This document shows, piece by piece, positions 28,424 through 37,731 of a DNA stretch of 64,000 nucleotides. The stretch comes from Saccharothrix ecbatanensis (GTDB taxonomy: Bacteria; Actinomycetota; Actinomycetes; Mycobacteriales; Pseudonocardiaceae): positions 6,448,001-6,512,000 of the forward strand of contig NZ_JACHMO010000001.1 of assembly GCF_014205015.1 (NCBI RefSeq), read 5' to 3'. The position numbers and the translations under genes are program-made. How positions within the stretch are numbered: the first letter of the stretch is position 1; each line of letters opens with the position of its first letter. Below the pieces are notes generated by a model, which worked only from the letters and a program-made list of their open reading frames with translations, was not told where the DNA came from and searched no databases.

Positions 28424-28442
28424 CTCGCCCGGGACTCTTCGG

Positions 28443-29438
28443 CTAGGGACCGGCCCAGGCCATGTCCGGGTCCGGGTCGACCACCACCGCCTCGGCCGCC
28501 GCGATCAGCTGCTCCAGCCCGGCGGACTTCGTGCCGGCCGGCGAGACCTGGAGGTACATCTCCGGGCCCAGCTCCACGACGAGGGCACCGGTGTTGGCGG
28601 TGTAGTAGCGGGCCGTGTGACCGCGGGCGGAGAACATCTTCGGCACCGCCCCGTCGAAGTCCCACGGGTGCTGCCTCAACGTCACGCTGTAGCCGACGCC
28701 GTCGTGCTCACCCGAGGTGAGGACCTGCCAGCCTTCCGAACTGCCCGCTTGTGCCTGGATGCCGCGCGAGCCGCCCAACGACACCGGCATCCGCACCGGT
28801 TCCGGATCCGGGCGCACCGACTCGGCGACGCGCAGGGCGGTGGCGCGGGCGTCCGGCGTGTTCTTCAGGCCGATCGACAGGAACACGCCGGGTTCCGGCT
28901 GCCACAGCACGGTCGTGTCACCCGAGACGACGCCTTGTGCGCCGTTGACGGTGACGCGGTCGGCCGCGGGTGCGTCCGCGATCAGGTCCGTCAGCGCGCC
29001 CGTGCTCGCGTTGGCGGGCTGCACGCTCAGGTCCAGGTACGGGTAGGTGGGCTTGGCGGTCTGCTCGCCGCGTGCCCAGGTGCGCTGGTTGTAGGTATCC
29101 GGGTCGATCACGCGCTGCCGCTCGGTGAAGCCCTCGGGCACCCACGTCGGGCTGTAGCCCAGCGAGACCGTCGGGATCGTCGGCTCGATCAGGATGCTCG
29201 CCGACGTGGCCGGTGGCGACTCGGCCGTGGGCCGGCTGACCGTGGTGGCCACGATGGCGACGGCCGCCGCGGTGGCCGCCGCAGCCAGGACCAGGAAGAG
29301 CGGTGTGCGGGACTTCCTCGGCCGGCGCAGGGCGACCAGCACCGGGCCGGGTGGTGGGGCCTGGTCGGCGCGCATCCGCAGTGCGTCCCGGATCAGGCTT
29401 TCGGTCCCGTTGGAGTCGGTCGCCTTGGAGTCGGTCAC
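28443..29438 (-). CDS. Single-span membrane protein coupled to a SigE-type sigma factor
   Basis: 331 residues. A cytoplasmic stretch of about 45 residues precedes one membrane span ([20 protein letters not shown]); the rest is outside and Pro/Thr-rich, then folded. The layout resembles proteins encoded after actinobacterial SigE-family sigma factors, but no anti-sigma motif (zinc-type HxxxCxxC) is present. GTG at 29438 has AAGGAGGA upstream and overlaps the sigma gene stop by 4 bases. A role in sensing or in restraining the sigma factor is an inference. It lies between hutH and the IclR gene. Confidence 0.7.
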
Positions 29439-29914
29439 AGTTCCTCCTTCACCCGGACGTTCGTGCGCAGCGTGGCCAGCGCGCGGGAGATGTGGCTGCG
29501 GACCGTGACCTGGGAGCAGCCCAAGGTCTCGGCGATCTCGGCGTCGTCGTAGCCCTCGTAGAACCGCAGCACCACGGCGGCCTTCTGCTTGCGCGGTAGC
29601 CGGTCGATGCGCTGGAGCATCGCCTGGCGCTCGTCGTGGTGACGGGTCTCGTCCGGGCCCGGTGGGTCTATGCCGTGCAGCGACACGTGCGGCTTCCAGC
29701 GGCGACGCCAACTCAGGTACTCGTTGGTGACCATCCGCTTGAGGTACGCGGTGGGCGCGTCGAGCTTCGCTATCCGTGACCAGCGCTGTTGGGCCCTGAG
29801 CAGGCACTCCTGGACCACGTCCTGGGCGAGGTGCGGATCACCCGTCAGCACGGTGGCGTAGCGCAGCAGCGGGGTGACCTGCCCGGTGGCGAAGTCCTCG
29901 AAGCTGGTCGTCAT
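29435..29914 (-). CDS. SigE-family ECF RNA polymerase sigma factor
   Basis: 159 residues: region 2 includes [19 protein letters not shown] and [16 protein letters not shown]; region 4 includes [20 protein letters not shown] and [18 protein letters not shown]. Length and sequence match the SigE family of small ECF sigma factors in actinomycetes. ATG at 29914 is preceded by GGAGGG. It is coupled to the membrane protein downstream. It is divergent from the IclR gene, with 36 bases between the start codons. Confidence 0.9.
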
Positions 29915-29950
29915 AACCCTCCAATGCGCTTCACCCCGGATTTGTTGAGA

Positions 29951-30730
29951 ATGGGTTTCGTGGGAGGCAGCAGCGAGGTGCCGGCGTTGCGCCGAGGGCT
30001 CGCGGTGCTGCGCCTGTTGGCGGGCAGGCCCGGTCCGGTGTCGGCGGCGGCGGTGGCGCGTGAGCTGTCCCTGCCCAGGTCCACGACGTACCACCTGCTG
30101 GCGGAGCTGACGGCGGCCGGGTTCGCCACCCACTTCCCCGAGGAGCAACGCTACGGGCTGGGCGTGGCGGCGTTCGAACTCGGATCGGCGTACCTGCGGC
30201 ACGACCCGTTGGAACGGCTCGCCCGGCCGTTGCTGCGGCGGTTGGTCGACTCCGTCGGGCGCACGGCCCACCTCGGCGTGCTGCACGGCTCGGAGGCGCT
30301 CTACCTGGTGCGGGAGCAGCCTCGGCACCCGACCACGATCGTGTCGGACGTGGGCGTGCGGCTACCGGCGCACCTCACCGCTTCCGGGCGGGCCATGTTG
30401 GCGCGGTTGCCGGCGGCGCAGGTGCGGGCGTTGTTCCCCGGCCCGTTCGTGGACCGGACCGGGCGTGGGCCGCGGAACCTGCCCGCGTTGCGGCGGTTGC
30501 TCGCGCTGGAACGGCGGCGCGGGTGGGCGGTGGAGGACGGGTACGTGACGGCCGGGTTCGCTTCGGTGGCGGCTCCGGTCTTCGATCACGGCGAACGGCC
30601 GATCGCGGCGATCACGGTCACGTTCCGGCACGTCTGCGAGGTGGAGTGCGGTGAGACGTGGCCGGAGTTGGCGGTGGAGATCCGACGTGCGGCGGACGAG
30701 CTGACCGGCCGGATCGGGGGTCGGGGCTGA
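29951..30730 (+). CDS. IclR-family regulator, probable HutR
   Basis: 259 residues: N-terminal winged helix-turn-helix (LRRGLAVLRLLAGRPGPVSA, recognition helix in LSLPRSTTYHLLAELTAAG), then the IclR effector domain with GRTAHLGVLHGSEALYLV, LPAHLTASGRAML and AAPVFDHGERPIAAITVT. Start ATG at 29951 has no clear Shine-Dalgarno; ATG at 29924 and GTG at 29960 are alternatives. Its nearness to hutH and the IclR-type palindrome there suggest it is the histidine-pathway regulator, although a sigma-factor pair lies between. Confidence 0.85.
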   Translation: MGFVGGSSEVPALRRGLAVLRLLAGRPGPVSAAAVARELSLPRSTTYHLLAELTAAGFATHFPEEQRYGLGVAAFELGSAYLRHDPLERLARPLLRRLVDSVGRTAHLGVLHGSEALYLVREQPRHPTTIVSDVGVRLPAHLTASGRAMLARLPAAQVRALFPGPFVDRTGRGPRNLPALRRLLALERRRGWAVEDGYVTAGFASVAAPVFDHGERPIAAITVTFRHVCEVECGETWPELAVEIRRAADELTGRIGGRG

Positions 30731-30776
30731 CGGGGGTGGGAACCCGCGGACGGCCGCGGGTCCCCACATCGGACGG

Positions 30777-32555
30777 TCAGTTGGGTGCGTGGATCCGGTC
30801 GGCGGAGTTCGCGGCGTAGTCCCTCGTGGCGCCGCGGACGAACATCTGCACTGCTGCGTGGTTGCCCGAGAAGTGCTGCTGGATCGAGCCGGTGAACGGT
30901 GTCGTGGACGCGTTGCGGCCGTACACGTCGGTGTAGACGGTGGCCGGTCCGGTGTTGCGCACGGTGAAGCCGCCCGGCCGGAACTCGCGCAGCGTGCCCT
31001 TGAACGGCGAACGCGGGTCGTCCCACGCCACTCGTTCACCGGTCTGCTGCGTGATCTGGCGGACCGTGTTGCAGTAGTCGCCGCGGATGCCGTCGTAGCA
31101 GAGGTCGACCTGGCGGGCGAGCCGGTTCGGCTTGCTCGCGTCGTAGTAGCGGCTGGGGTTGAGCACGTAGAACAAGGGCTGGATGTTGAACGTCAGCTGC
31201 GAGGTGGTGACGGAGACGTTCGAGAACCAGAACTCGTGCAAGTCGTTGGTGTCGAACGGAACCTCCGTGCCCGTGATCACCTCGAAGTGCGTCTTGCCCT
31301 CCCGGATCGCCTGCACGCAGCTCGCGTCGGTGATGAGCCGGCCGAGGGAGCGGGTGTCCGACGGGGAGTCCGCGGGCACGGCCGCGCCGACGTTGGTGAA
31401 CTTGTTGTTGAACGGGCCGGGGCAGTCCGTGGCGCCGAACCCACCCGGGCGGCCGTTGGGGATCAACGCGGTGAACCGGGCCTCGCTGATCTGGCCGTTG
31501 TCGTTGTGCGAGCACCGGTTGTAGTAGATGAGCTCGTGCGCGTTGTTGGTGAACGCGTCGGGCGAGTGGGTGCCCTGGTGGAACTTCAGCAGGATGTCGC
31601 ACACGGCGATCGTGGTGCCGCTGGGCGGGAAGAAGCTGGTGCCGTCGTCGCCCTGCTTGACGTTGGAGTTGTTGACCGCCAAGACTTTGTGCCCGACGTG
31701 GTCCTCGTGCCGGTGCGCGCCACCGGGGTTGGCCGACATCATCACTTCGCTGGTGTAGCCGAACGGCGCCCACTTGGCCGTGGAGAAGAGATCCGACGTG
31801 CGCGGGTCGTCACCGTGCTCGTGCCCGAACGCGCAGCCGCTCGCGTCGCGCGGTGGGTGCCACGTCGGGTAGACCTTGCCGTCCGGCCCGTAAGTCCAGT
31901 ACCGCGCGTGGATCTCGCGCGAGCATTCGTTGGCGCGCGGGGTGTAGCCGCTGCCGCTGGACGACGCGACGATGTCGTACGCCATGCTGGTCCGCGCGTC
32001 CGCCGGCGGCAACGACTTGCCCCAGTTGGGGTTGTCACTCGGCGGGACGGACGTGGTGGACGTCGGGCTGGTGGACGTGGGGCTGGTGGACGTGGGGCTC
32101 GATGTCGTGGACCCGCTTGACGTCGTGGTGGTGGTCGTCGACGGCGCGCCCGTGCACGTGGTGCCGTTGAGGGCGAACGAGGTCGGCGCGGGGTTGCTGC
32201 TGCTCCACGAGCCGTTGAAGCCGAACGACGCGGTGGCCCCGGTCGCCAGGCTGCCGTTGTAGGTGGCGTTGCGGGCGGTGACCTGGCTGCCGCTCTGCGA
32301 CGCGGTGGCGTTCCACGCCTGGGTGACCTGCTGGCCGGAGGCGAAGCTCCACGTCAGCGTCCACGAGCTGACCGGATCGCCCAGGTTGGTGACGGTGACG
32401 TTCGCGGTGAAACCGCCCTGCCACTGCGACGGGACGGCGTACGTGACGGAACACCCCGTGGTGGCGGCCCGCGCCACGACCACCCCGCTACCGACGACCG
32501 ACGCGGCGACCGCCGCAATCGCTAAGAATCTTGACCGGTATCGACGAGAATGCAT
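30777..32555 (-). CDS. Secreted CBM2-linked protein with an unrecognised C-terminal domain
   Basis: 592 residues. Signal peptide ([20 protein letters not shown]), then a family 2 carbohydrate-binding module (about 34-135), with [20 protein letters not shown], Trp residues in [19 protein letters not shown] and a closing Cys. A Thr/Ser/Pro linker follows (about 136-178). The 400-residue C-terminal part is not one I recognise. It has His/Asp-rich segments [14 protein letters not shown] and [11 protein letters not shown], eight or more cysteines and [15 protein letters not shown], consistent with a metal-dependent extracellular domain acting on a polysaccharide (inference). ATG at 32555 has GGAGGG 4 nt upstream. 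Confidence 0.8.
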   Translation of the reverse strand: MHSRRYRSRFLAIAAVAASVVGSGVVVARAATTGCSVTYAVPSQWQGGFTANVTVTNLGDPVSSWTLTWSFASGQQVTQAWNATASQSGSQVTARNATYNGSLATGATASFGFNGSWSSSNPAPTSFALNGTTCTGAPSTTTTTTSSGSTTSSPTSTSPTSTSPTSTTSVPPSDNPNWGKSLPPADARTSMAYDIVASSSGSGYTPRANECSREIHARYWTYGPDGKVYPTWHPPRDASGCAFGHEHGDDPRTSDLFSTAKWAPFGYTSEVMMSANPGGAHRHEDHVGHKVLAVNNSNVKQGDDGTSFFPPSGTTIAVCDILLKFHQGTHSPDAFTNNAHELIYYNRCSHNDNGQISEARFTALIPNGRPGGFGATDCPGPFNNKFTNVGAAVPADSPSDTRSLGRLITDASCVQAIREGKTHFEVITGTEVPFDTNDLHEFWFSNVSVTTSQLTFNIQPLFYVLNPSRYYDASKPNRLARQVDLCYDGIRGDYCNTVRQITQQTGERVAWDDPRSPFKGTLREFRPGGFTVRNTGPATVYTDVYGRNASTTPFTGSIQQHFSGNHAAVQMFVRGATRDYAANSADRIHAPN

Positions 32556-32688
32556 TCTGCCCTCCACAAAGGAAATGGCGGCGGAATGGCGGTTCCGGGA
32601 CCGATAAGAGGCCGAGGACGGCGGTGCGGACAGTGTTCGACCGACCGCGAGCGGTTGTCAACGGTTCGCGTAATGTTGCGAAAACGCT

Positions 32689-32718
32689 CGTGGGCCGGGG
32701 TGATCACCCCGGCCCACG
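32689..32718 (-). terminator. 30-bp perfect palindrome, terminator of the osmoprotectant ABC operon
   Basis: CGTGGGCCGGGG (32689-32700) pairs with CCCCGGCCCACG (32707-32718) around TGATCA. On the minus strand it comes 28 bases after the binding-protein stop and is followed by AGCGTTTTCG. Confidence 0.85.
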
Positions 32719-32745
32719 CGTGCGAAACGATCAGAGGCTGAACGT

Positions 32746-33630
32746 TCAGAGGCTGACGGTCTTCAGGAACTCCGCCGCGACGTTGGCCACGGTCTTCTTG
32801 TCGACGTCCACCTGCTTGACCAGGTCGGCCAGGTTCTCGGTGGTGAGCGCCGCGGAGACCTTGTCCAGCGCCTCCTTGCCCTTCGCGTCCACCGCGTCCG
32901 AACGCAGCAGCGGCACGATGTTCTGGGCCGGGTACATCGTCTTCGGGTCTTCCAGCTCCACGAAGCCGTTCGCCTTGATGTCGGCGGACGTGGTGTAGAG
33001 GTTGATCACCTGCACGGTGCCGTTCTTCAGCGCGTCCACGGTGATCGGACCGCCCGCGTCGGTGGTCTTGATCTCGGTGAACGTCACCCCGTACAGGTCC
33101 TTGATCTTCGCTTCCCAGCGCTGCTGCCATTCACCGGCCGCGCCGAGCACGTACTTGCCGGACCCGAGGTCGGCGATCGACTTCACGCCGCCGTCCGCCG
33201 TGGCCTTGGTGACCACCAGGACGTCCTTGTCCTCCGCGTCCGACTTCTTCAGCACCTCGAGGCCCGCCGGCGTCTTCGACTTCAACGCCGCGTAAACGGC
33301 CTCCGCCTCGGTCGTGGTGTTGGTCTTGTCGAAGTAGTTCAGCAGGTTGCCGGTGTACTCCGGCACCACGCCGAGCGACTTGTCCTGCAACGCCTTCACG
33401 ACCAGCTCGCGGGCGCCGATGCCGGGCTTGACCGACACGGTCGCGCCGGTCGCCTTCAACGCGCCGGCGTAGATCTCGGCCAGGATCTTGTTCTCGGTGA
33501 AGTCGGCCGAACCGACCACGACCTCACCCGACGCGGCTTCCTGCCCGGTCCCGCCCAGGTCCTCTTTGGACCCGCAGGCGGAAACGACCAGGGTGGCCGC
33601 GGCGACGATGACGGCCAACGTGCGCTTCAT
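32746..33630 (-). CDS. Glycine betaine/osmoprotectant ABC transporter substrate-binding lipoprotein
   Basis: 294 residues. The lipoprotein signal TLAVIVAAATLVVSACGSKE gives a lipidated Cys at the VSAC lipobox. The rest is an OpuC/ProX-type binding domain: VVVGSADFTENKILAEIYAG, GVVPEYTGNLLNYF and GAAGEWQQRW. ATG at 33630 is preceded by AGGAAG. The C-terminal codons and stop are partly repeated just downstream (TCAGAGGCTGA twice, 32731 and 32746). It belongs with the ATPase and permeases at 35247-37628, from which a TnpB-like gene separates it. Confidence 0.9.
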   Translation of the reverse strand: MKRTLAVIVAAATLVVSACGSKEDLGGTGQEAASGEVVVGSADFTENKILAEIYAGALKATGATVSVKPGIGARELVVKALQDKSLGVVPEYTGNLLNYFDKTNTTTEAEAVYAALKSKTPAGLEVLKKSDAEDKDVLVVTKATADGGVKSIADLGSGKYVLGAAGEWQQRWEAKIKDLYGVTFTEIKTTDAGGPITVDALKNGTVQVINLYTTSADIKANGFVELEDPKTMYPAQNIVPLLRSDAVDAKGKEALDKVSAALTTENLADLVKQVDVDKKTVANVAAEFLKTVSL

Positions 33631-33649
33631 GCCGGACTTCCTGCTTCCT

Positions 33650-35240
33650 ACTCGCTGATCAAAAATGATCATTCGGATAATTCGCTCTCCGCCCACGACG
33701 TGGACTGGAGTCCAGGATCGGCAGTCTGATCCGATCGGCGATCGGCCCGTTCCCGCACTATGCTTCCCACCCGCCGGTAGGGGGTGTGCAAGGTGATGTC
33801 GGGGTCACCCACTCGATGCAGGACGTTGATCGCTGCCGCATGGTCCGCCTGCCACACCACCCCGCACCGGGTGCAGTGAAGCCGGTCCCCGCTGCGGCGC
33901 CCGAGAGCGTCGCAGCAGGGCACGACTTGTGAGGTGTAGGCCGCATTGACCAGCGTGAGCGCAGAACCTCTGCGCTCCGACACATTCATGAGCGCCTCGG
34001 CGGTGACACCCTTGGTCCACGCCGCCAGACGCCGGTTGACGTCGCGGCCACGACGAACACGGCCGGTGAACGTCCTGGTGAGGTCTTCTGCCGCGACCAA
34101 CGCGGCTTTGTCGACCACAGCGTGCACCGCACGGAACGTAACGGTGCGCACCGTTTGCCGCCAGCGGGACGAACGCCGGTCCCTCTTGGCCGTGCCAAGA
34201 TTGTGACGGGCGATCCGCTGCGCCTTGTCGTGGCCGCCCGCGCCACGGTCCCTCTCCGCCACGGACCGGATCTTCGCGCGACGCACGTTCCGCACCTTGC
34301 GGTGATCGGACTCCGAGCTGAGCAGGCGGCCCAGTTCGGTGCCGTGGTGCACGCCGTCAGAGTCGGTGAGCACTTCGGTATAGCCCTTGTCCACCCCGAT
34401 CTCACTGCCGCCCGCCGGCCGCTTCGAGGATCTCAGGGAGAACGCGTCGATCTGGTAGTGCACCTCGACTCTCTTGTCGCGCAGGATGAGCCTCAGTGTC
34501 CCAGATGGAGCCACGGTCGTGTCCAGCGGAATCAACACCGACTGGCGCCGCTCCACGCCTGGAACGGAGAGCCAGGAATCACCACCCCCGGTGAGGGTGA
34601 AGGTGCGGTACTGATCCGAGCGGATCACGATCTGGTTGTGTGTCCGGTTACGGCCGCGTTTCCGGTGCTTGCGCATCAACCTGGAAAGGAACGGGTCCTC
34701 GGCCCAAGTGTCGGTCTTGAGAGCGGAGAACAGGCGCTTGCGCTCGGCAACGTCCACGACGCGACGGCTCACCACCTTGCGGACGTGTGCCTTGGCAGCG
34801 GCGCGGTTCGCGGTGATGTCCCCGACTGCGTCCCGCAAGGTCTCCTTCCAAGCGTTGGCCAGTACCCCGAACCGGGCGGCGGTGCCCGCGGCCATCCACT
34901 GGTCACGAATCTGCCGGTCCGAGAGCCGACTACCCGACACAGACCCGTATCGCTGCCACACCTCGCTGCGAACACGGCCCAACCGGCGGGCCTGCTCGAC
35001 CAGCAGTGCGTACTTGCCCGCGTTGAGGTTCCGGCTGTAAGCGATCCGGGTGACCTTCACCTGATCACCTCGCCGGACATGGGGCGGACTCGGTCGGCGG
35101 AACCCGCCGATGCAAGACATGCTGCACCACCATAGCCAACCCTGCGCGACAACGATTCATAACCGCGCTTGGAACACGGGCTCCGGGTTCGACGTGCGCG
35201 CAGTTCATCCACGGCGCTTCAGTTGCGTCCACTTCGACCG
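33650..35240 (-). mobile_element. Probable IS607/IS605-type element with a TnpB-like gene in the osmoprotectant operon
   Basis: Approximate limits: the DNA between the binding-protein ribosome site and the permease stop. It holds one TnpB-like gene (33669-35060) and about 180 bases without a gene (35061-35246). No inverted terminal repeats or resolvase gene are visible. The gene is in the same direction as the operon and lies exactly between two cistrons. The end points are inferred from context only. Confidence 0.5.
33669..35060 (-). CDS. TnpB-like RNA-guided endonuclease family protein
   Basis: 463 residues, unlike the TnpB at 22963. RuvC-type acidic residues are visible in GVDKGYTEVLTDSDG, LVAAEDLTRTFTG and WQADHAAAINVL. 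A zinc-binding segment reads PCCDALG and HCTRCG, the first half being CC rather than the usual CxxC. The N-terminal 200 residues lack the common helix-turn-helix of the other protein. GTG at 35060 (VKVTRIAYSRNLN) is preferred for its GAGGTGATC ribosome site; an upstream ATG-containing extension is unlikely. Whether it is an active transposon nuclease or a retained gene cannot be told here. Confidence 0.75.
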   Translation of the reverse strand: MKVTRIAYSRNLNAGKYALLVEQARRLGRVRSEVWQRYGSVSGSRLSDRQIRDQWMAAGTAARFGVLANAWKETLRDAVGDITANRAAAKAHVRKVVSRRVVDVAERKRLFSALKTDTWAEDPFLSRLMRKHRKRGRNRTHNQIVIRSDQYRTFTLTGGGDSWLSVPGVERRQSVLIPLDTTVAPSGTLRLILRDKRVEVHYQIDAFSLRSSKRPAGGSEIGVDKGYTEVLTDSDGVHHGTELGRLLSSESDHRKVRNVRRAKIRSVAERDRGAGGHDKAQRIARHNLGTAKRDRRSSRWRQTVRTVTFRAVHAVVDKAALVAAEDLTRTFTGRVRRGRDVNRRLAAWTKGVTAEALMNVSERRGSALTLVNAAYTSQVVPCCDALGRRSGDRLHCTRCGVVWQADHAAAINVLHRVGDPDITLHTPYRRVGSIVRERADRRSDQTADPGLQSTSWAESELSE

Positions 35241-35246
35241 CCCTGC

Positions 35247-35930
35247 TCACGCTTTCCTGCCCGCTCGGGCGGACAGCCGCACACCCGCGGGGACGACGAG
35301 CTTGCCCACGCCCGCGAGCACCGCGTCCAGCGCGACCGCGAGCAGCGCGATGAGGATCGCGCCGCCGACGAACTGCGCGTAGTCCAGGACCCGCACGCCG
35401 TCCAGGAGGGGACGCCCCAACGTCTCGATGCCCACGTACGCCGCCACCGACGCGGTGGCCACGACCTGGAGCATCGCGTTGCGCAGACCGCCGATGAGCA
35501 GCGGCAGGGCGTTCGGCACCTCTACCCGCCACAGCCACTGCGTCCCGGTCATGCCCATGCCGCGCGCCGCGTCCACCACACCGCGGTCCACGTCCTGGAT
35601 GCCCGCGTACGTGCCCGCCAGGATCGGCGGCACGGCGAGCACGATCAGGGCGATCAGCACACCGACCGTGCCGCCGCCCGTGATCAGGTACAGGAACGTC
35701 ACCAGGCCCAGCGTCGGCAGCGCGCGCAACGCGTTGCTGCCGCCGACGAGCACCACCCCGCCGCGCCCGGTGTGGCCCACGAACAGGCCGAGCGGCACGG
35801 CGATCAGCGCGGCGCCGAGCACCGCGCCGACGCAGAACAGCAGGTGGACGCCGACCCGCACCGGGATCGACTTGCCGCCCGACCAGTTGACCGGGTCGAC
35901 CAACCACGCGAACGCCTCGGCGAAGATCAT
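35247..35930 (-). CDS. Osmoprotectant ABC transporter permease (second)
   Basis: 227 residues, about six membrane spans, with the BPD-type EAA-loop region near DAARGMGMTGTQWLWRVEVP and NALPLLIGGLRNAMLQVVAT. Pairs with the preceding permease, which it overlaps by 4 bases (ATGA). Probably imports glycine betaine, carnitine or choline under osmotic stress, judged by family. The operon continues to the binding-protein gene after the TnpB-like insertion. Confidence 0.9.
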   Translation of the reverse strand: MIFAEAFAWLVDPVNWSGGKSIPVRVGVHLLFCVGAVLGAALIAVPLGLFVGHTGRGGVVLVGGSNALRALPTLGLVTFLYLITGGGTVGVLIALIVLAVPPILAGTYAGIQDVDRGVVDAARGMGMTGTQWLWRVEVPNALPLLIGGLRNAMLQVVATASVAAYVGIETLGRPLLDGVRVLDYAQFVGGAILIALLAVALDAVLAGVGKLVVPAGVRLSARAGRKA

Positions 35931-36586
35931 GGCTTACCCACCAGCACCCACGGGGTCAGTCGGTTGCGGAGCAGCACCAGCAGCACGTCGACCACCAGCG
36001 CCAACACCAGGGTCAGCACGATGCCGACGATGATCGGCGCGAGGTAGCGCTGCTGGAAGCCGTCGGTGAACAGCGTGCCGAGACCGCCGGTGCCGATCAA
36101 CGCGCCCACGCTGACCAGGCTGATGTTGCTCACCGACCCGACCCGCACGCCCGCCGCGAGCACCGGCACGGCCAGCGGCAGCTCCACCGTCAGGAACCGG
36201 CGCCACGGCCGGAAGCCCATCGCGGTGGCGGCGGCGATGATGTGCGACGGCACCGCGTCCAGCGCCTCGGCGACCGGCCGGACCAGCAGCGCGGTGGTGT
36301 AGAGGGTCAGCGCGCTGATCACGTTGATCGGGTCGAGCACCCTGGTGCCGATCAACGCGGGGATGATCGCGAACAGGGCCAGCGACGGGATCGTGTAGAG
36401 GACGTTCGACAACGCGATCAGCGCCGCGTTGACCGGCCGGAACCGGTGGCACAGCAGGCCGAGCACGATCGCCAGCGCCACCGACACGACCAGCGGCACC
36501 AGTGACAGGTAGACGTGTTCGAGCAGCCGGTCCAGCAGCGCCGCCCTCGTGCCGGCGTCGCTCAGGTAAGTGCCGATGTCACCCAC
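35927..36586 (-). CDS. Osmoprotectant ABC transporter permease (first)
   Basis: 219 residues with about five to six spans (LSLVPLVVSVALAIVLGLL, NVLYTIPSLALFAIIPALIG) and the EAA-type loop AAATAMGFRPWRRFLTVELP. It overlaps the ATPase gene by 8 bases and the second permease by 4 bases, so all three are co-translated. Confidence 0.9.
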   Translation of the reverse strand: MGDIGTYLSDAGTRAALLDRLLEHVYLSLVPLVVSVALAIVLGLLCHRFRPVNAALIALSNVLYTIPSLALFAIIPALIGTRVLDPINVISALTLYTTALLVRPVAEALDAVPSHIIAAATAMGFRPWRRFLTVELPLAVPVLAAGVRVGSVSNISLVSVGALIGTGGLGTLFTDGFQQRYLAPIIVGIVLTLVLALVVDVLLVLLRNRLTPWVLVGKP

Positions 36587-37628
36587 GGCGGCTCTCGATC
36601 ACGTCCAGCACCTGCCGGGCCGTGACGACGCCGGCCAGCCGTCCCTCGGCGTCCACCGCGACGCCCAACCCGGACGGCGACGACAGCGCGGAGTCCAGCG
36701 CGCCCCGGATCGACGCGCCCACCTCGTACAGCGAGCCGCCGGGCACGACCGACGCGTCCGGCGCGACCCAGCCCTGCGGGCGCTTGTCCGCGTCCACCAC
36801 CAGCCGCCAGTCCGAAGAGGACTCGAACGCTGAACCTTCGGGTACGGTGGGCACCTCGACCACTTCGACGCCCGATGAGTCCACAAAGGACAGGCTGCGG
36901 TAGCCGCGGTCCTTGCCGACGAAGTTCGCCACGAAGTCGTCCGCCGGCCTGGTCAGCAGCACGGACGGCGGCGCGTACTGGGCGAGGAAGCCGCCGGTCC
37001 GCATCACCGCGACCTTGTCGCCGATGCGGATGGCCTCGTCGATGTCGTGCGTGACGAAGACGATGGTCTTGTCCAGCTCGGCCTGGAGCCGCAGCAGCTC
37101 GTCCTGGAGGCCTTCGCGCACCACCGGGTCGACCGCGCTGAACGGCTCGTCCATCAGCAGCACCGGCGGGTCCGCCGCCAGCGCACGGGCCACGCCGACG
37201 CGCTGCTGCTGGCCGCCGGACAGCTGCACGGGGTAGCGCCTGCCCAGCTCGGCGGGCAGTCCGACCAGCTCCAGCAGCTCGGCGGCACGCGCACGCGCCT
37301 TGCGCCTGGTCCAGCCGATGAGCAGCGGCACCGTGGCGACGTTGTCCAGCACGGTCCGGTGCGGGAACAGGCCGGCCTGCTGGATCACGTACCCGATACC
37401 GCGCCGGAGCGTGGGCGGATCCACGCCGAGCACGTCCTCGCCGTCCACCAGGATCGTGCCGGACGTCGGGTCGAGCATCCGGTTCACCATGCGCAGGGAC
37501 GTGGTCTTGCCGCACCCGGACGGTCCGACGAAAACGGTGATCGTGCCGGCCTCGACCACCAGGTCCAGGCCGTTCACCGCGGTGGTCCCGTCGTCGAACC
37601 GCTTGGTCACGTCGCGGAACTCGATCAC
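36579..37628 (-). CDS. Osmoprotectant ABC transporter ATPase with CBS region
   Basis: 349 residues: Walker A GPSGCGKTTS (residues about 36-45), Q-loop VIQQAGLFPH, signature LSGGQQQRVG, Walker B LLMDEPFSAVDP, H-loop VTHDIDEA. The last 100 residues resemble a CBS-type region (AGVVTARQVLDVIESRRG), which in OpuA/OpuC ATPases senses ionic strength. GTG at 37628 has CAGGAGG upstream. First gene of the leftward operon. Confidence 0.92.
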   Translation of the reverse strand: MIEFRDVTKRFDDGTTAVNGLDLVVEAGTITVFVGPSGCGKTTSLRMVNRMLDPTSGTILVDGEDVLGVDPPTLRRGIGYVIQQAGLFPHRTVLDNVATVPLLIGWTRRKARARAAELLELVGLPAELGRRYPVQLSGGQQQRVGVARALAADPPVLLMDEPFSAVDPVVREGLQDELLRLQAELDKTIVFVTHDIDEAIRIGDKVAVMRTGGFLAQYAPPSVLLTRPADDFVANFVGKDRGYRSLSFVDSSGVEVVEVPTVPEGSAFESSSDWRLVVDADKRPQGWVAPDASVVPGGSLYEVGASIRGALDSALSSPSGLGVAVDAEGRLAGVVTARQVLDVIESRRG

Positions 37629-37716
37629 CCGTGGTCCTCCTGCCGATGGGTATCAAGCGTCGCCCGACCCTAGCCCGTTGGTACGACCGTGGCACGGCGT
37701 TCCACACTTCGGTCAG

Positions 37717-37722
37717 TAGGCT
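37717..37722 (+). promoter_or_regulatory. -10 box TAGGCT for the DUF43 gene
   Basis: TAGGCT ends 9 bases before GTG at 37732 and no Shine-Dalgarno precedes the start, again pointing to a leaderless mRNA. Confidence 0.4.
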
Positions 37723-37731
37723 GCGTCGTTT

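Noticed and set aside
28443..29807. A 454-codon minus-strand protein spanning the sigma-factor gene
   Set aside because: The first 120 codons are the shadow of the sigma-factor gene in another frame; a GTG at 29438 with AAGGAGGA gives the real start.
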